Below are positions 1 through 10,591 of a stretch of 64,000 bases of DNA, piece by piece. The notes below the pieces were generated by a model. That model was not told the origin of the DNA. It did no database searches and saw nothing but the letters and a program-made list of their open reading frames with translations. How positions within the stretch are numbered: the stretch's first letter is position 1; each line of letters opens with the position of its first letter. The DNA is from Adiantum capillus-veneris (taxonomy: Eukaryota > Streptophyta > Polypodiopsida > Polypodiales > Pteridaceae), in the NCBI GenBank assembly GCA_014529385.2, contig CM043944.1:83998884-84062883 (forward strand), in the 5' to 3' direction. A program made the position numbers and the translations under genes.

Positions 1-54
1 GGTGTGACACACAAACCGCCTCTTTTTCCATCTACAAATCTGCGCGCGCGCAAG

Positions 55-112
<58 letters not shown>

Positions 113-535
113 GACCATGACCCAATAACTTCTCATAGGAGGAAAGAGCAAGATAAATAAACACATTTGTTTTTGTTAATCTTTTCCTTCTCCTTGAAAT
201 TACAAAGGGATCTTGTGAGATGCCCCTTAAATAAAAATGGGCCCCCCTAAAATTTTATGGTAGCTTGTTTGTATCATTCATTCATTGATGACATTCCTTT
301 GTATTTCGTCCTTGCGTCCGTGCCTTGAAATTCAGTTCTCTCACCCTCTAAAAGTGGATGGAAGGGTCGAACTCACACATGCTAAATAACCTTTGCTCTG
401 CAATGATTCCCATAGCCAACCCACCACCCACATCACCTTGCTACAAAAGGTTACCCATACGATAACAAAAAGCTCCCACGGTTGGCAGCTCCATTCCACA
501 CTTGCCTCTCATCCTTACTCCCTTGTGCACTTCCT
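1..535 (-). repeat. B-family LTR copy 1, outer arm
   Basis: This block aligns in the same orientation with about 57.39-57.97 kb: both start near a 'taaaccgcc'-like motif, carry a GA microsatellite, then share the 'agagcaagataaa' and 'gttacccatac'-type text. Because a minus-strand Gypsy pol follows the second copy, I read it as one end of the long terminal repeat of Gypsy family B. The match stops at about 535, where the sequence flips orientation. No coding potential is seen. Confidence 0.6.
55..108. repeat. (GA)n microsatellite
   Basis: An almost perfect GA dinucleotide tract of about 54 bp. The same tract, of similar length, sits at the equivalent place in the second B-family copy (about 57.45-57.49 kb), so it predates the duplication of the repeat. 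Confidence 0.95.
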
Positions 536-1360
536 TTTGGGTTTCTCTAATGAAATTCTAAAGCTTCCATGAAATGGTCACGACAAAGAATTGAAGCGTG
601 AATTTAGAGTTTTTATCATGGTGAAAGAGTACCTTATCTGTGCAATTTAGAGCGAGGCTACACCAAATCATCACACACACAAGAGTTTTAAGATTATATT
701 GGTTGTTTCCAAGAGTGATGATTTCATGGCTGGAGTTTTTGTATTTGTAGAACAAGCATGTAGCGTGGGCCAATAGATAATCAATGATGAGTGTGATGCT
801 AATGGTCACAAATATTTCAATCTGCTACGAATATGCCCTGCAATGCAGCTCTAGTGTGTTGATGAGCAACACAAAGCCACAAACGAGTTGTTAGTTTTAG
901 GGTTGTTGTAGTGACACTCCGATAGGGGCAAGTGGCTGAGATTGGCACAATAAATACCAAGAAGAGGATACGCATGCTAAAAATGGGATGACTAGTGTGG
1001 GGTTTGTGCCACCACCATTGTATATTGGTGACAAGTGTACGAGTAGAGAGTCCAGTCTGTGATGACGGTACAAACTACAGCAAGTAGGTCCGCTCCTTTT
1101 GGGCATACAAGAAAACCAAGCCAAGCAGAGTGGGTAGGTCTATGGCCTTGTCCCTTTTTGCTTTAAAGATGGAGATTCTTCCATATAGCTTTGTGGACTC
1201 TGGAGTTTGAAGACACGATGGACATTGTGGTGCCCCTTTTTAACCAAAAAAAATTATGAGCACGTGATGGTCGCAAACACAAATCCTCCCAGCTAATGCA
1301 GAGTGACCAAAAGACCAAGCTCAAAAGCTTGAGATTGCTTCAGGCATTAAATTGTGATGC
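536..1360 (+). repeat. B-family LTR copy 1, internally inverted segment
   Basis: This stretch matches the reverse complement of about 58.76-60.09 kb, while the sequence on both sides matches 57-61 kb in direct orientation. Examples are the 'aagcttccatgaaatggtca' text at 562, found inverted near 60.06 kb, and the 'agaccaagctcaaaagcttg' text at 1311, found inverted near 58.8 kb. The two B copies therefore differ by a small inversion. A third partial copy lies at 46.57-46.80 kb in the same orientation as this one. Open frames here are short and look like chance. Confidence 0.65.
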
Positions 1361-1453
1361 TCGTTTCTTTTTATCTTAAAAAATGTCAAATTTTTAGTCG
1401 TAGAAAGCCCACATGTACTCGGAAAAATCCCTAAATTTATGGAAAAATCCCAT
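1361..1453 (-). repeat. B-family LTR fragment flanking element A
   Basis: About 90 bp that match 60.315-60.40 kb in direct orientation (for example 'aagcccacatgtact' against 'aagcccacatatact'). The match ends exactly where the 3' LTR of element A begins and resumes in inverted form at 9056. Copy 1 of B is thus the insertion host of A, with 'ccat' on this side and 'ccgt' on the other as the likely target duplication. Confidence 0.7.
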
Positions 1454-2592
1454 TGTGAACGGAATGGAAACACACACAACGCCTCTATAATGACCCAACA
1501 CACACTCTTGGGATGACACACACATACACTATGGGGCACCACTCGGCTTGCACAACCCACCTGGCCGAGACAAGGAACACACCTATGGAGTGAGAGGAGA
1601 GAGACTACCCCTTCGCCCACTCCACACAGAGCGACACACACACCCAAAAAATTCAGCTCATAAGAGGAGAATTTATGATGTTTAGATACAATAGAGTTTG
1701 GGCCAACACCAATGGGGCAAATAGCTCACACAATATGGGTAAAATATGCCAAATACAATCACAAACTGGAGCAGAAGCTTCGCTCTCATAGGAGAAACTT
1801 ACACAACCAAAACAACAAAAAAATAGTGAGAAATTTGGCAAAATGGACAGTTCCATCGCGTCTAGAATGGCCCAAAACCCCAGTCTACAATGTCAAAGTG
1901 CTCAAATCCGACCTCAGATGAGCAGTTTACGGCCAAAACAGGCTCCAAAATGGGCAAAAACACAGTTGCGGCTGTTCCTCCTCTTCTCTCCACGTTTTTT
2001 CTGGTCTTCTCTTAGGTTTTTCAATTCCCATACTTATCTTTATTAGTTGGGCACCCTTGGCCTTTTAGATGACCTCAAACGGACCCCTAACAAGCCAAAA
2101 ACTGACCTCGCAGTGCATAGTTGTCACCCTGCTGTGTCCACCCGCACACCTGGCACTCAACTTTTTTCCATAATTCATCCCGCCACCTCGTGAAGTGGCC
2201 CCAAAAATATGGTCCTCATGATGACCTTTCTGCATAATTATCACAAGGAAACACCCACGTTGTGTCCGTACTTATCTACGTGCAAGTATTGACCCCATTC
2301 GACCTCCTGACACCACTGGATGCCTTCTGACGCACCTGCTTACCTCATGTCGTCGACCCACGGATAGATTCCTCGAGAAGTTTTACGCGCTAGCAACTCC
2401 TCATTATTATAGGAAAAACACAATGGTACTGGTGATAGTGAAAATCAATGCATTATGTACATGCTGTGCTACTTGTACACATGTGGGCCCCACGTAACCA
2501 CCTGGCTCTGGAAAATGGGCAATCCTTTATTTGATGCACCATGCATGGGTATGTACATATGTGCAATCACTTCTTCCAAAAAACTCCTGACA
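1454..2592 (-). mobile_element. Element A (Ty3/Gypsy) 3' LTR
   Basis: A 1139-bp long terminal repeat. On the minus strand it starts TGTCAGGAG at 2592 and ends CCGTTCACA at 1454, with the usual TG...CA ends. A second copy lies inverted at 9057-10099. Just inside the element, on the minus strand, a purine-rich tract (taggggatgggcaaatta) abuts the LTR as a polypurine tract should. The relative inversion of the two LTRs is explained by the 6840/19918 inversion, not by normal integration. Confidence 0.8.
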
Positions 2593-2612
2593 TAATTTGC
2601 CCATCCCCTAGC
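2593..2612 (-). other. Element A polypurine tract
   Basis: On the minus strand a G/A-rich run (ctaggggatgggcaaatta) ends directly at the TG of the 3' LTR, the position where plus-strand DNA priming begins in LTR retrotransposons. An almost identical 18-base string recurs inside the protease-side coding sequence at 6811-6829. Confidence 0.6.
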
Positions 2613-2620
2613 CTGCTAGA

Positions 2621-3876
2621 TCATTCATGATCAGTAGCAGCAAAAAGAGATATGAGACTTGTCTCATCACAGGTCTCCTCATCCCTCACAGACATTACTT
2701 GCTCCATAGACAGCTCATCTTGCTCCACCATCATTAACTTGGCATGATATAATTTAAGACGCAATCCATTGACCCTTGACTTATGCAGAATCCCATCTAG
2801 GTTAGCTAGTTGATATGTACCATTTGGAAAACACTCCACCACCTTAAAAGGGCCTTCCCACTTAATATGAAACTTCTTTTGGAAGGTGTTGTCCAGCTTA
2901 CTGTTGTAGCGCAAAACCAATTCATGCTTCTTGATACCCTTACTTTTGACCTTTTCATTTATCTTTGCCAAAGCCTTATCCTGCATCTGCCCATAATGCT
3001 CCAATGCACTCATCCTATCCAGTTGAACCTCTTGTAACTGTAAGAGCCTCTCTTTGAATGCATCACTAGGCGGCCCAAGCAACTTCTCTAGCATCTTGAC
3101 TGCAAGAAAATCTACTTCCACAAGCAATAGTGCTTCCTTTCCATATACCAAATGAAATGGAGTAAACCCTGTACCTGTCTTCACCGAAGTACGGTAAGCC
3201 CATAATGCACTAGGCAATTCCAAATCCCAATTCTTTCCTTGGTGCTCTGTCACTTTCGAAAGAATTTGTACCAACTCACCATTGAATCTTTCATTTAAGC
3301 CATTACACTGCGGGTAATAAGGAGTGGTATGCTGGTGCCTAATCTTCATCTTCGCGCATAAAAAGTCTAGCAGCTTAGCTCTAAATCCTGGCCCCTTATC
3401 TGAAAGTAGCTCCAATGGCACCCCAAATTTTGCCACATCCTTTGCAGTGATTTGTTTTACTGTTATAGCCTCTGCCCATCTAGAGAGATAGTCCACTGCA
3501 ATCAAAATATAGCTTTTGCCCCTGCTTGTGATAGGTGACGGGCCTATTGTATCAATCCCCCACTTTTCAAACACATCAAATGCCATAATGGTTTTCGTAG
3601 CTCTGGCTTCAACACTCTCTTCCCAAATGCTTGACACCTGTTGCAAGACCTACACCAATGGTGAAAATCCTTGTGCAAACTAGGCCATACGTACCCCTCT
3701 TGCAAGATTTTATGCAAGGTGATCTTTAGAGAAAAATGTCCACCACATGCACCTTCATGATTCTCTTCCAACACCCTATACAGCTCCTCCCGCCAAGGTA
3801 CACGTCTCAACACAAGATCAAACCCTTTCATGTATAAGACATCACCAATCAATTTGTACCTGTATGCTCTACGCAC
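2621..3876 (-). pseudogene. Element A integrase (broken)
   Basis: Integrase inserts the cDNA copy into the genome. The minus strand encodes first an H2C2 zinc-binding region (H..GACGGH, then C..C near residues 60-75 of the 3876 frame), then a catalytic core with WGIDTIGP, LLSDKGPGF and NERFNGELV as the D, D, E motifs, and a C-terminal tail up to the stop at 2621. The two halves are in different frames, so a frameshift lies near 3.55-3.64 kb. Between DVAKF and GVPLELL about ten residues usual in the family appear to be missing. The tail has no clear chromodomain. Identity as a Gypsy integrase is secure; activity is not expected. Confidence 0.85.
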
Positions 3877-3888
3877 AAAGCCATACTT

Positions 3889-4827
3889 CTATGACTTATG
3901 AATGTCCTTCGGAATGATTCCTGTTAGCAAAAACTCCTCTTCTTGAGCCAAACTTTCCCGGCCATGATAAAGAGGTAAATTGGTCCTCAACACAAATAGC
4001 TCCCCAATCATGCTTTGAGCTGCTTCATGTGCCTCTCCATTTAGAGCACGTTCAATGTTTCTGATGCTCCATGCTTCAAACTTTTTTAACAGGCCTTTAA
4101 TTCTGAAACACATTTCCTTCAATGAAGTGTTCTTGCTCTTCCACACACCCAGCACTTGCTTCACAACTAACAAGGCATCACCTTTTATGCTCAACCTTCG
4201 AACCCCATGCTTCAAAAAAATGTGTAATTCGGCTTCCAAAGTAGCATATTCAGTCTCATTGTTACTATGCGCACCCAATTTGAACCGTCTCTTGCATACT
4301 AGCTTCCCCTCTGGATTATAAAGTGGTATACCTCCTGAAGCTGCATCATGACTCTTCTTGTATGAGCCATCAAAGAACAAAACATGTGCATTCCTGATCT
4401 GTGGCACTTCTTCAACTACCTTTCTCACCACCTCTTCCTTAACAAGAAGGGGATTCTCCTTGTACGTCAACAAATCAGCTAGGGTAGCCCTTGTACTGTC
4501 TTCCACTAGAAAAGAGAACTCAAACTCTTGCAGCTCAATTACCCATTTCTTGACCACATTTGACATGTTAGTGCCATTAATTATCTGTGGAAAAAAGGCA
4601 TAACTCATCAAGAAAACAAAAGGTCGTGGTAGCAAGTAATGACGAAATCGTTGACAAGAAAATATTACAATGGCCATCACTAGCTCTACTTCCGAGAATT
4701 TTCTCTCTGCTAACAACTTCACTCGGCTTTCACAATACACTGGCCTCATATAATGGTTGCCCTTCCCCTTTTGCAATAGCGTGGCTCCAATGGCATCATC
4801 CCCTAATGATGGATTTACATAAAACAC
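3889..4827 (-). pseudogene. Element A tandem RNase H domains
   Basis: This 312-codon frame holds the tail of the ordinary Gypsy RNase H (YVNPSLGDDAIGATL, then RFRHYLL) followed by a second RNase H domain (FFDGSYKK, HSNNETEYATLEAEL, GDALLVVKQV, about residues 145-270). A second, archaeal-type RNase H after the first is a known mark of the plant Tat lineage of Gypsy elements, which is how I place element A. It lies in the same reading frame as the RT upstream (stop at 4834) and the integrase zinc region downstream (stop at 3889). The upstream stop (TGA, in a W-like position before EKVFYVNPS) is one G-to-A change from Trp. Confidence 0.85.
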
Positions 4828-4833
4828 TTTCTC

Positions 4834-6000
4834 TCAATCAGGAGCCTGCATGGCTAACAACCCCCCTAACACCTCTTTTACCTCTTGAAACACTTCTTCA
4901 CACTTGTCATCCCATTGCAATGAATCATGCTTTGCCACTTGTTTTAATGGATAAAGAAGCTGTGAAGACAATGGAGCCTGCATGGCTAACAACCCCCCTA
5001 ACACCTCTTTCACCTCTTGAAACACTTCTTCACACTTTTCATCCCATTGCAATGGATCATGGTTTGCCACTTGTTGTAATGGATAAAGAAGCTGTGAAGA
5101 CAATGGAATAAACCTTGACATGTACTTCACTTTGTGTATAAAGGTTGACAATTGCTTTGTACTTGTAGGTGATGGAAGAAGAATAATAGACTTAACCTTG
5201 TCTGAATCAGCCTCAATGCCATTTTCTGACACCATGTGGCCCAATAACTCCACCCTTGGCTGTGCTAGATGACAATTCTTTGGATTTAGTTGTCCTCCAC
5301 ATTCATCATATCGAGCCAATATCATCTGCAACTTCTCATGGTGTTCAACCCTACTGCTGTAGACACAGAAGTCGTCCATAAAAGCCTTAACACAACTACC
5401 AATGAATGGTTCCAATACCCAATTTGCTCTCTCTTGATAGAAAGATAGCCCATTTGACAACCCAAATGGCAATATTGTGTAGCAATAGCAACCCCATGGT
5501 GTAATGAAAGTTATTTTTGTGCGGTCTTTAAAAGCAATCTTCAATTGAGAATAGCCTGAAAAACCATCACACACATTGTACCTCTCATAACCAGCCACTG
5601 AATCCAAGATCTGATCGATGAATGGAAGAGGATATGGGTTCTTCTTAGTGGCATTGTTTAAGGGCTTAAAATCTACACAAATCCTCCACTTCCCATCCTT
5701 CTTTGGAATGACTACTACTGGACTCACCCATTCTGTGGTCTCCACTGGGACTATGGACCCCTCCTTCAATAGCTTGTCCACCTCTTCCCGCAAGGCTTCC
5801 ATTTGCTCTTGGCCCATCCTTCTTAGCCTTTGCCGCACTTGCTTAGCACCTTCTTTCAGCTCTATATGCATCTCTTCTCCTTTGAACCCTCTAATCTCTT
5901 CATATGAAGTAATGAACAAATCAGGAAAACTAGCTAGCATGTGCAAATATATCTCCTTCTCCATAGCTAAGAGGTCTCTACTGATCATTTGTGTCATCAA
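4834..6000 (-). pseudogene. Element A reverse transcriptase
   Basis: A 388-codon frame with the Gypsy RT order: KLLKEGSIVPVETTEWVSPV, IPKKDGKWRICVDFKPLN, PLPFIDQILDSVAGY, LPFGLSNGLSFYQ, then the active-site box FMDD (KAFMDDFCVYS) with both aspartates kept, and the LLGHMVSENGI thumb region. The C-terminal part contains a perfect-phase duplication of 44 codons (LSSQLLYPL...LLAMQAP twice), from a 132-bp tandem repeat in the DNA. It is bounded by in-frame stops at 6004 and 4834 in the same frame as its neighbours, so the original product was one polyprotein. Confidence 0.88.
4841..5104. repeat. 132-bp tandem duplication in element A RT
   Basis: Two head-to-tail copies, 4841-4972 and 4973-5104, each starting ggagcctgcatggctaac, differ at only a handful of positions. 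The unit is a multiple of three, so the RT frame stays open through it. Confidence 0.9.
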
Positions 6001-6003
6001 TTC

Positions 6004-6840
6004 TTACTTCTTTGATGATTCAACCTTGGTTTGCATCAGTCCCTCAATCACTTCATAAGGCCCTTCACTTTCATCTTCAACCTCATTCGCAAATGCAACC
6101 AAACCAGGCTCCTGGATTTCTTTGTCCATCAAGAGAAATGCAACATCGGCATCCTCATCACTGCTGGTAGTACTATCACTGTCCTCGTCAGATACTGTGG
6201 GATAGTCTTCGTCACTAGACTCATCTTCATCTTCATAAAACTCCTCCAATTGTTTCCTTGTGTCAATATTATAAAGATTCTTGGCACTTGTCTTTCCATA
6301 GAGGCTAATCGTACCACGTCGCCAATCTTGAACAGCTCCTACTGCACATAACCATGGTCTACCCATTATAATAGGATATGCTCCCAACCCTACTGGCATC
6401 ACATGAAAATCAACCACTACCTTTGCATCATATGCTTCCACTTCTAAGCTCTTTACAACACCCAAACATTTTACTTTCTGATGGTTTGTCAATCTGATCC
6501 GAAAGCCTGACACCCCAGTCACTGTAAGACCCATCTTCTCAACGCATGAGTGTGTTATGACACATATTTGGGCTCCGTCATCAACATAACCTTGTCCCAG
6601 ATTTTTTCTTTTGTGCCACACATCTACTATTGGGCAAATGTCTGGTAGCTCATCCATTGCCAACACCTTCACTGAACCTCTCTGTGGTTCTTTCTCCATT
6701 GGGTTAACCATCCTCTTCCACTGTTGCTTTAGCTTAGGCACCATCTCTATAAGCTTCCCAAAAGTAACATCTGCCTTTCTGCTTGTCATATCCTCCTTCA
6801 AGTCATAGCTTAATTGCCCATCCCCTAGTGGAAAAAAAGG
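6004..6840 (-). pseudogene. Element A protease region
   Basis: From 6840 down, the minus strand carries a FPLG...YDLKED...VTFGKLIEMVPKL...QW linker of the type found between gag and protease in plant Gypsy elements. It is followed by a retropepsin-like domain: GQGYVDDGAQICVIT as the catalytic flap (D-D-G in place of the usual D-S/T-G), then YPIIMGRPWL as the second strand motif. A strongly acidic tail (EDEDESSDEDYPTVSDEDSDS) precedes RT. The open frame continues upstream to 6909, but its first 23 codons belong to Copia element C (see the junction). The gag that should precede this is on the other strand at 18.66-19.92 kb. Confidence 0.8.
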
Positions 6841-6846
6841 AAAATC
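6836..6846. other. Left inversion breakpoint (Copia C to Gypsy A)
   Basis: On the minus strand the reading frame changes from the Copia GAG-pre-integrase motif (HSRLGHMSKKGM...SFYDF) to the Gypsy pre-protease motif (FPLG...YDLKED) at about 6840. The missing continuations of both are found together at 19918: A's gag ends there and C's pre-integrase resumes with HVSDYEHCQYGK. That is the signature of one inversion with breakpoints at these two points. Confidence 0.8.
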
Positions 6847-7284
6847 ATAAAATGACAAAGATGGTAAGTAACCCAAATGAGAGAGTGTCCCCATTCCCTT
6901 CTTTGACATATGTCCTAACCGGCTATGTCACAAAGCAATGGTTGGTAGCTCGGTTACATAAAGAACATTGTTTTTGTCAGATACATAAAGAGGATAAGGT
7001 GAAGCAACTTTGAAATCATGGGCCATAAAGCATGAGAAATCTCGCATTCTAACACTGAAAAGTACACCGACTCACCAAGGTGTAGTCTAATCGTAGACTT
7101 ACATAGCTCATCAAGCTCCTCCCACTAAAACTGAGTCATGTGCATATCTTCAGTTCTAGCCACATAGGCAATAGGCAACTTTTGTTTCTTTTGGATAGGC
7201 ACATCATGCATTTTGTTCTTCCAAAGCTGAAAATTAGTTCCATCAAACTTCTTTATGTCATAAATGTCACGGTCTTTGCTAGTA
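6841..7284 (-). pseudogene. Element C (Copia) gag start and pre-integrase fragment
   Basis: On the minus strand an ATG at 7284 opens a Copia-type gag (residues such as IKKFDGTNFQLWKNKMHDV and ELDELCKSTIRLHL), interrupted by a stop after about 54 codons. After about 80 more codons the sequence jumps to a pre-integrase region (YPLYVSDKNNVLYV, then HSRLGHMSKKGM). The gag C-terminus, zinc knuckle and protease are thus deleted near 7.03 kb. A TGA stands where Trp of the L-W-H-x-R-L-G-H motif is expected. The element continues at 19919 on the plus strand. Confidence 0.75.
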
Positions 7285-8420
7285 GACATGGTGATAAAAC
7301 TACCAAAAGATTCTTGGGAATTTTGGTAGAGTCTCCTTTGTATTTGGGACTATGTCAACCAAAATATGATACAAAATGACCAAATATGTCACTCACAAAG
7401 CACAAAACAGGGCAATGCCTCTCTCAGAAGCACACTGTTTAGAAACCAATTGAGGCACATAAACTGTCAAACTGACCATAGACTGCCAACTCAACGTCAA
7501 AAGCACCTATACCACTCTATACATGTCCTATGGCGAGGCCTCGTAAGGGATGCTCCAGCTACCTGTATCACCGAAGGTATCTCCACATTTGAGAATACCC
7601 CAAATCAATGAGAATCTCACGCTATCGACCCTCAACAACGTAGGTTATGCAGCAGAACGTATAGCCAAGTCTCAAAAATGATCGGGACTGCCGTACTAGC
7701 CAAAAGATGGCTCCACAAAAGTGTACAATGGTAGTATCCACAAAGACGTACAAGTCTGTCACAACGCTCAAACAGGTGTCAAAAGAATGTGCATGCAAAG
7801 AAATAGCCCTGCGGGGAGTCAAACTGCTCTCAAAAGAGCTCAAACAGTGTCAAAGGTGCCAACATGTGCATGTACGCATAAAAAACTGCTCCCACTGGAA
7901 CCAGAATATTGCAAGCGCTGAAACATGTAGCCTATGAGTCGATGCCAATGCCGTAGCTAAAGCCAAAATCGAAGCCGAGAAGCATAGAGGAAGCTAAGCA
8001 AGCTGCTCTATGTACCTATACATGTACCTATATCTGTACCCGTAGTCGAAGAAGACAATGTCATCAAATTCCCACTCTATGTGTGTGTATGAGGCCACTC
8101 CGAAAGAAACTCCACACTCCCAAATGAGCCGTGGGCTCTCATAGATGGAAGAGACTGCAACAATGGTACCTGTAAACTGGCTATGGAAGGTCTGCAACAC
8201 AATCTACCAAAGGAGGGCTGAAAAATCCAGCTCATGAACCGTCAAACGAAGTTTCTAATGCCACGAATGACTCCAAAAGGGGGCTAAAACCTCAAGACAC
8301 CTTTTGCAAACGCTCTCGGAATACTGAATTTGCTGATGCCAACGTTGAAACCCTGCTTGCAATCTTAAAAGTGCACGCGCACTCGGAAGCGATTTCGGGA
8401 ATGAAATCGCTATGATACTA
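7285..8420 (-). other. Element C leader with primer-binding site
   Basis: The 1.1-kb untranslated region between C's 5' LTR and gag. Directly after the LTR the minus strand reads tagtatcatagcga, one or two changes from the tggtatcagagc initiator-Met-tRNA binding site usual in plant Copia elements. Part of this leader (about 7.45-7.93 kb) is repeated, diverged and inverted at 17.81-18.35 kb. No convincing ORF is present. Confidence 0.65.
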
Positions 8421-8680
8421 GATGAAGGAGAGGAGGCGGGAGTACAGCAGAAGAGGAAGAAAAATACGCACACACACGCAGCACCATAGCCACACACACA
8501 GGTTGGAGGGGGAGAGTCGTCACACACTGTGTGACCCCTTTCTTTCTTCTCTATCTTATGCACTAAGGCACAATGCACATTGTACTTAGGGTTAGTGGCT
8601 CACACAAGTGTATAGCTATACACTTAGGGTTAGTAGCAGTTAATGATGGACAATCGGCCACATCGCCATTAAACCTAACA
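8421..8680 (-). mobile_element. Element C 5' LTR (inverted)
   Basis: A 260-bp LTR that on the minus strand begins TGTTAGGTTTAATGG at 8680. It matches the 3' LTR at 22464-22730, sharing the ctatacacttgtgtgagcca-type text. Its outer flank (minus-strand gcatg) is B-family LTR sequence matching 60.77 kb, and the outer flank of the other LTR carries the next bases of the same site. The two LTRs are therefore the true ends of one insertion, now in opposite orientation. Confidence 0.8.
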
Positions 8681-9056
8681 CATGCATAATGTGAAACTAA
8701 AGTATCCAACTCGCTCTTAATGATTTTGTTATGTGGGACCAAGAGCTATAATGTACATAGCGTGATTTATGCAAAAACGGATGCCACTGTTGCAATCGTG
8801 TATAGACCTTGTCGAGGCCAGTTGAGGCCCTCGATGTGGCACTGTTGCATGATTTATCACATATTAGCATGCCTCATTTGCCTTAGGAATGTAGAAATGT
8901 CAAGTGTTTTAAAGTGGCATACTTGTTTTTCCTAGAAAGTTCAATGTGGGCGATCTCGTCCAAAAATAGCCAGTTTCATGCATGCACGTAAAGGATGTAT
9001 CCAAAGTAATCGCCAAGTGGGAAATTGAGGTTCAACATGAAATTTGAGTCTGACGG
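8681..9056 (+). repeat. B-family LTR middle piece (inverted)
   Basis: The reverse complement matches 60.405-60.77 kb, including the 'acctcaatttcccacttgg' and 'tggtcccacat' text. It sits between the outer edges of element A's 5' LTR and element C's 5' LTR. In the ancestral order it therefore separated the A and C insertions in one B LTR. Confidence 0.75.
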
Positions 9057-10099
9057 TGTCAGGAGTTTTTTGGAAGAACTGATTGCGCATATGTACATAC
9101 CCATGCATGGTGCATCAAATAAAGGATTGCCCATTTTCCAGAGCCATGTGGTTACGTGGGGCCCACATGTGTACAGGTAGGACCACATGAACATAGTGCA
9201 TCGATTTTCACTATCACCAGTACCAATGTGTTTTTCCTATAATAATGAGGAGTTGCTAGCGCGTAAAACTTCTCGAGGAAGCTATCCGCGGGTCGACGAC
9301 ATGAGGTAAGCAGGTGCGTCAGACGGCATCTAGTGGCGTTAGGAGGTCAAATGGGGTCAATACTTGTACGTGGATAAGTACGGACACAACGTGGGTGTTT
9401 CCTTGTGATAATTATGTAAAAAGGTCATCATGAGGACCATATTTTGGGGCTACTTCATGAGGTGGTGGGATGCATTATTGAAAAAAGTTGAGTGCCGGTG
9501 AGTGGGTGGACACAGCAGGGTGACAACTATGCACTGCGAGGTCAGTTTTTGGCCTGTTAGGGGTCTGTTTGAGGTCATCTAAAAGGCCAAGCATGCCTAA
9601 ATAATAAAGCTAAGTGTGGGAAATGAAAAACCTGAGAGAAGATCATAAAAAACGTAGAGAGAAGAGGAGGAACAGCCGCAATTGTGTTTTTGCCCATTTT
9701 GGAGCCTGTTTTGGCCGTAAACTGCTCATTCGAGGTCGGATTTGAGCACTTTAACATTGTAGACTGGGGTTTTGGGCTGTTCTAGACGCGATGGAACTGT
9801 CCATTTTGCCAAATTCCTCACTTTTTTTCTGCTGTTTTGGCTGTGTAAGTTTCTCCTATAAGAGCGAAGCTTCTGCTCCAGTTTGTGATTGTATCTGGCA
9901 TATTTTACCCATATTGTGTGAGCTATTTGGCCCATTGGTGCTGGCCCAAGATCTATTGTATCTAAACATCAGAAATTATCCTCTTATGAGTTGAGTTTTT
10001 TGGGTATGTGTGTCTCTCTGTGTGGAGTGGGCGAACGGGTAGTCTCTCTCCTCTCGCTCCATAGGTGTGTTCCCTGTCTCGCCCAGGTGGGTTGTGCAA
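9057..10099 (+). mobile_element. Element A 5' LTR (inverted, truncated)
   Basis: Starts TGTCAGGAGTTTTTTGG at 9057 and runs with clear similarity to the reverse complement of 1.56-2.59 kb. It stops at about 10099, some 110 bp short of the LTR end seen at 1454, and passes directly into a fragment of element F gag. The LTR end and A's primer-binding site are missing, so F or a recombination event removed them. Confidence 0.75.
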
Positions 10100-10566
10100 A
10101 CTTTGGCTTCTTGCATGATAGGTTCCTCCATGTTTAATATACATGGGTCATACCAATGCTTTTCAACATCCTCAAAAACTTCTTGACGATTATCCTCACA
10201 TGGATTCAACTCACACTCTTCTATTTTGTTTTGGAGTTGGCATTCCATGTACACAATCATCTCTTTATGATCAATGTGGTCTATGATCTCTCCACCTATG
10301 ATTTCATCTTCTTCTTCACTCTCTTCTTTTAGACAAGACACACTCTCAAAACATTCCCTAAGATCAAGGTTACCTTCAAGGTCTTCATTCTCCATAGAGT
10401 CATGTTACACAAAAGCTTCGTCTAATTGGACTAGAAATTGATCCTCCGCCAAAAGGTTGGATGTATCCATTATTGAATCATCAATGTCATTTGAGGTATC
10501 TTGTGTCGATTTTTGCATGCTTGTGATAAAGGTAGAAGAAAGAGATTCCACATTTGGAGATTCCTA
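10100..10566 (-). pseudogene. Element F second gag fragment
   Basis: This is nearly identical to 13.77-14.23 kb in F's gag (MENEDLEGNLDL, then the acidic EEESEEEDE-type stretch, then CELNPCEDNRQEV). It is cut at one end by element A's LTR (10099) and at the other by a poly-C run. Together with the adjoining LTR it makes an LTR-internal-LTR-internal array, as produced by unequal recombination between LTRs. The downstream 30 or so codons of the open frame (to 9976) are read through A's LTR and are not gag. Confidence 0.8.
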
Positions 10567-10591
10567 CCCCCCCCCCCCCCCCCCCCCCCCC
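10567..10591. repeat. Poly-C run at F junction
   Basis: Twenty-five consecutive C lie exactly between the F gag fragment and the F LTR. The LTR here has lost the terminal 11 bp that the other copy keeps (tgatgagccaa). Such a run may be genuine filler or a sequencing/assembly artefact. Confidence 0.9.
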
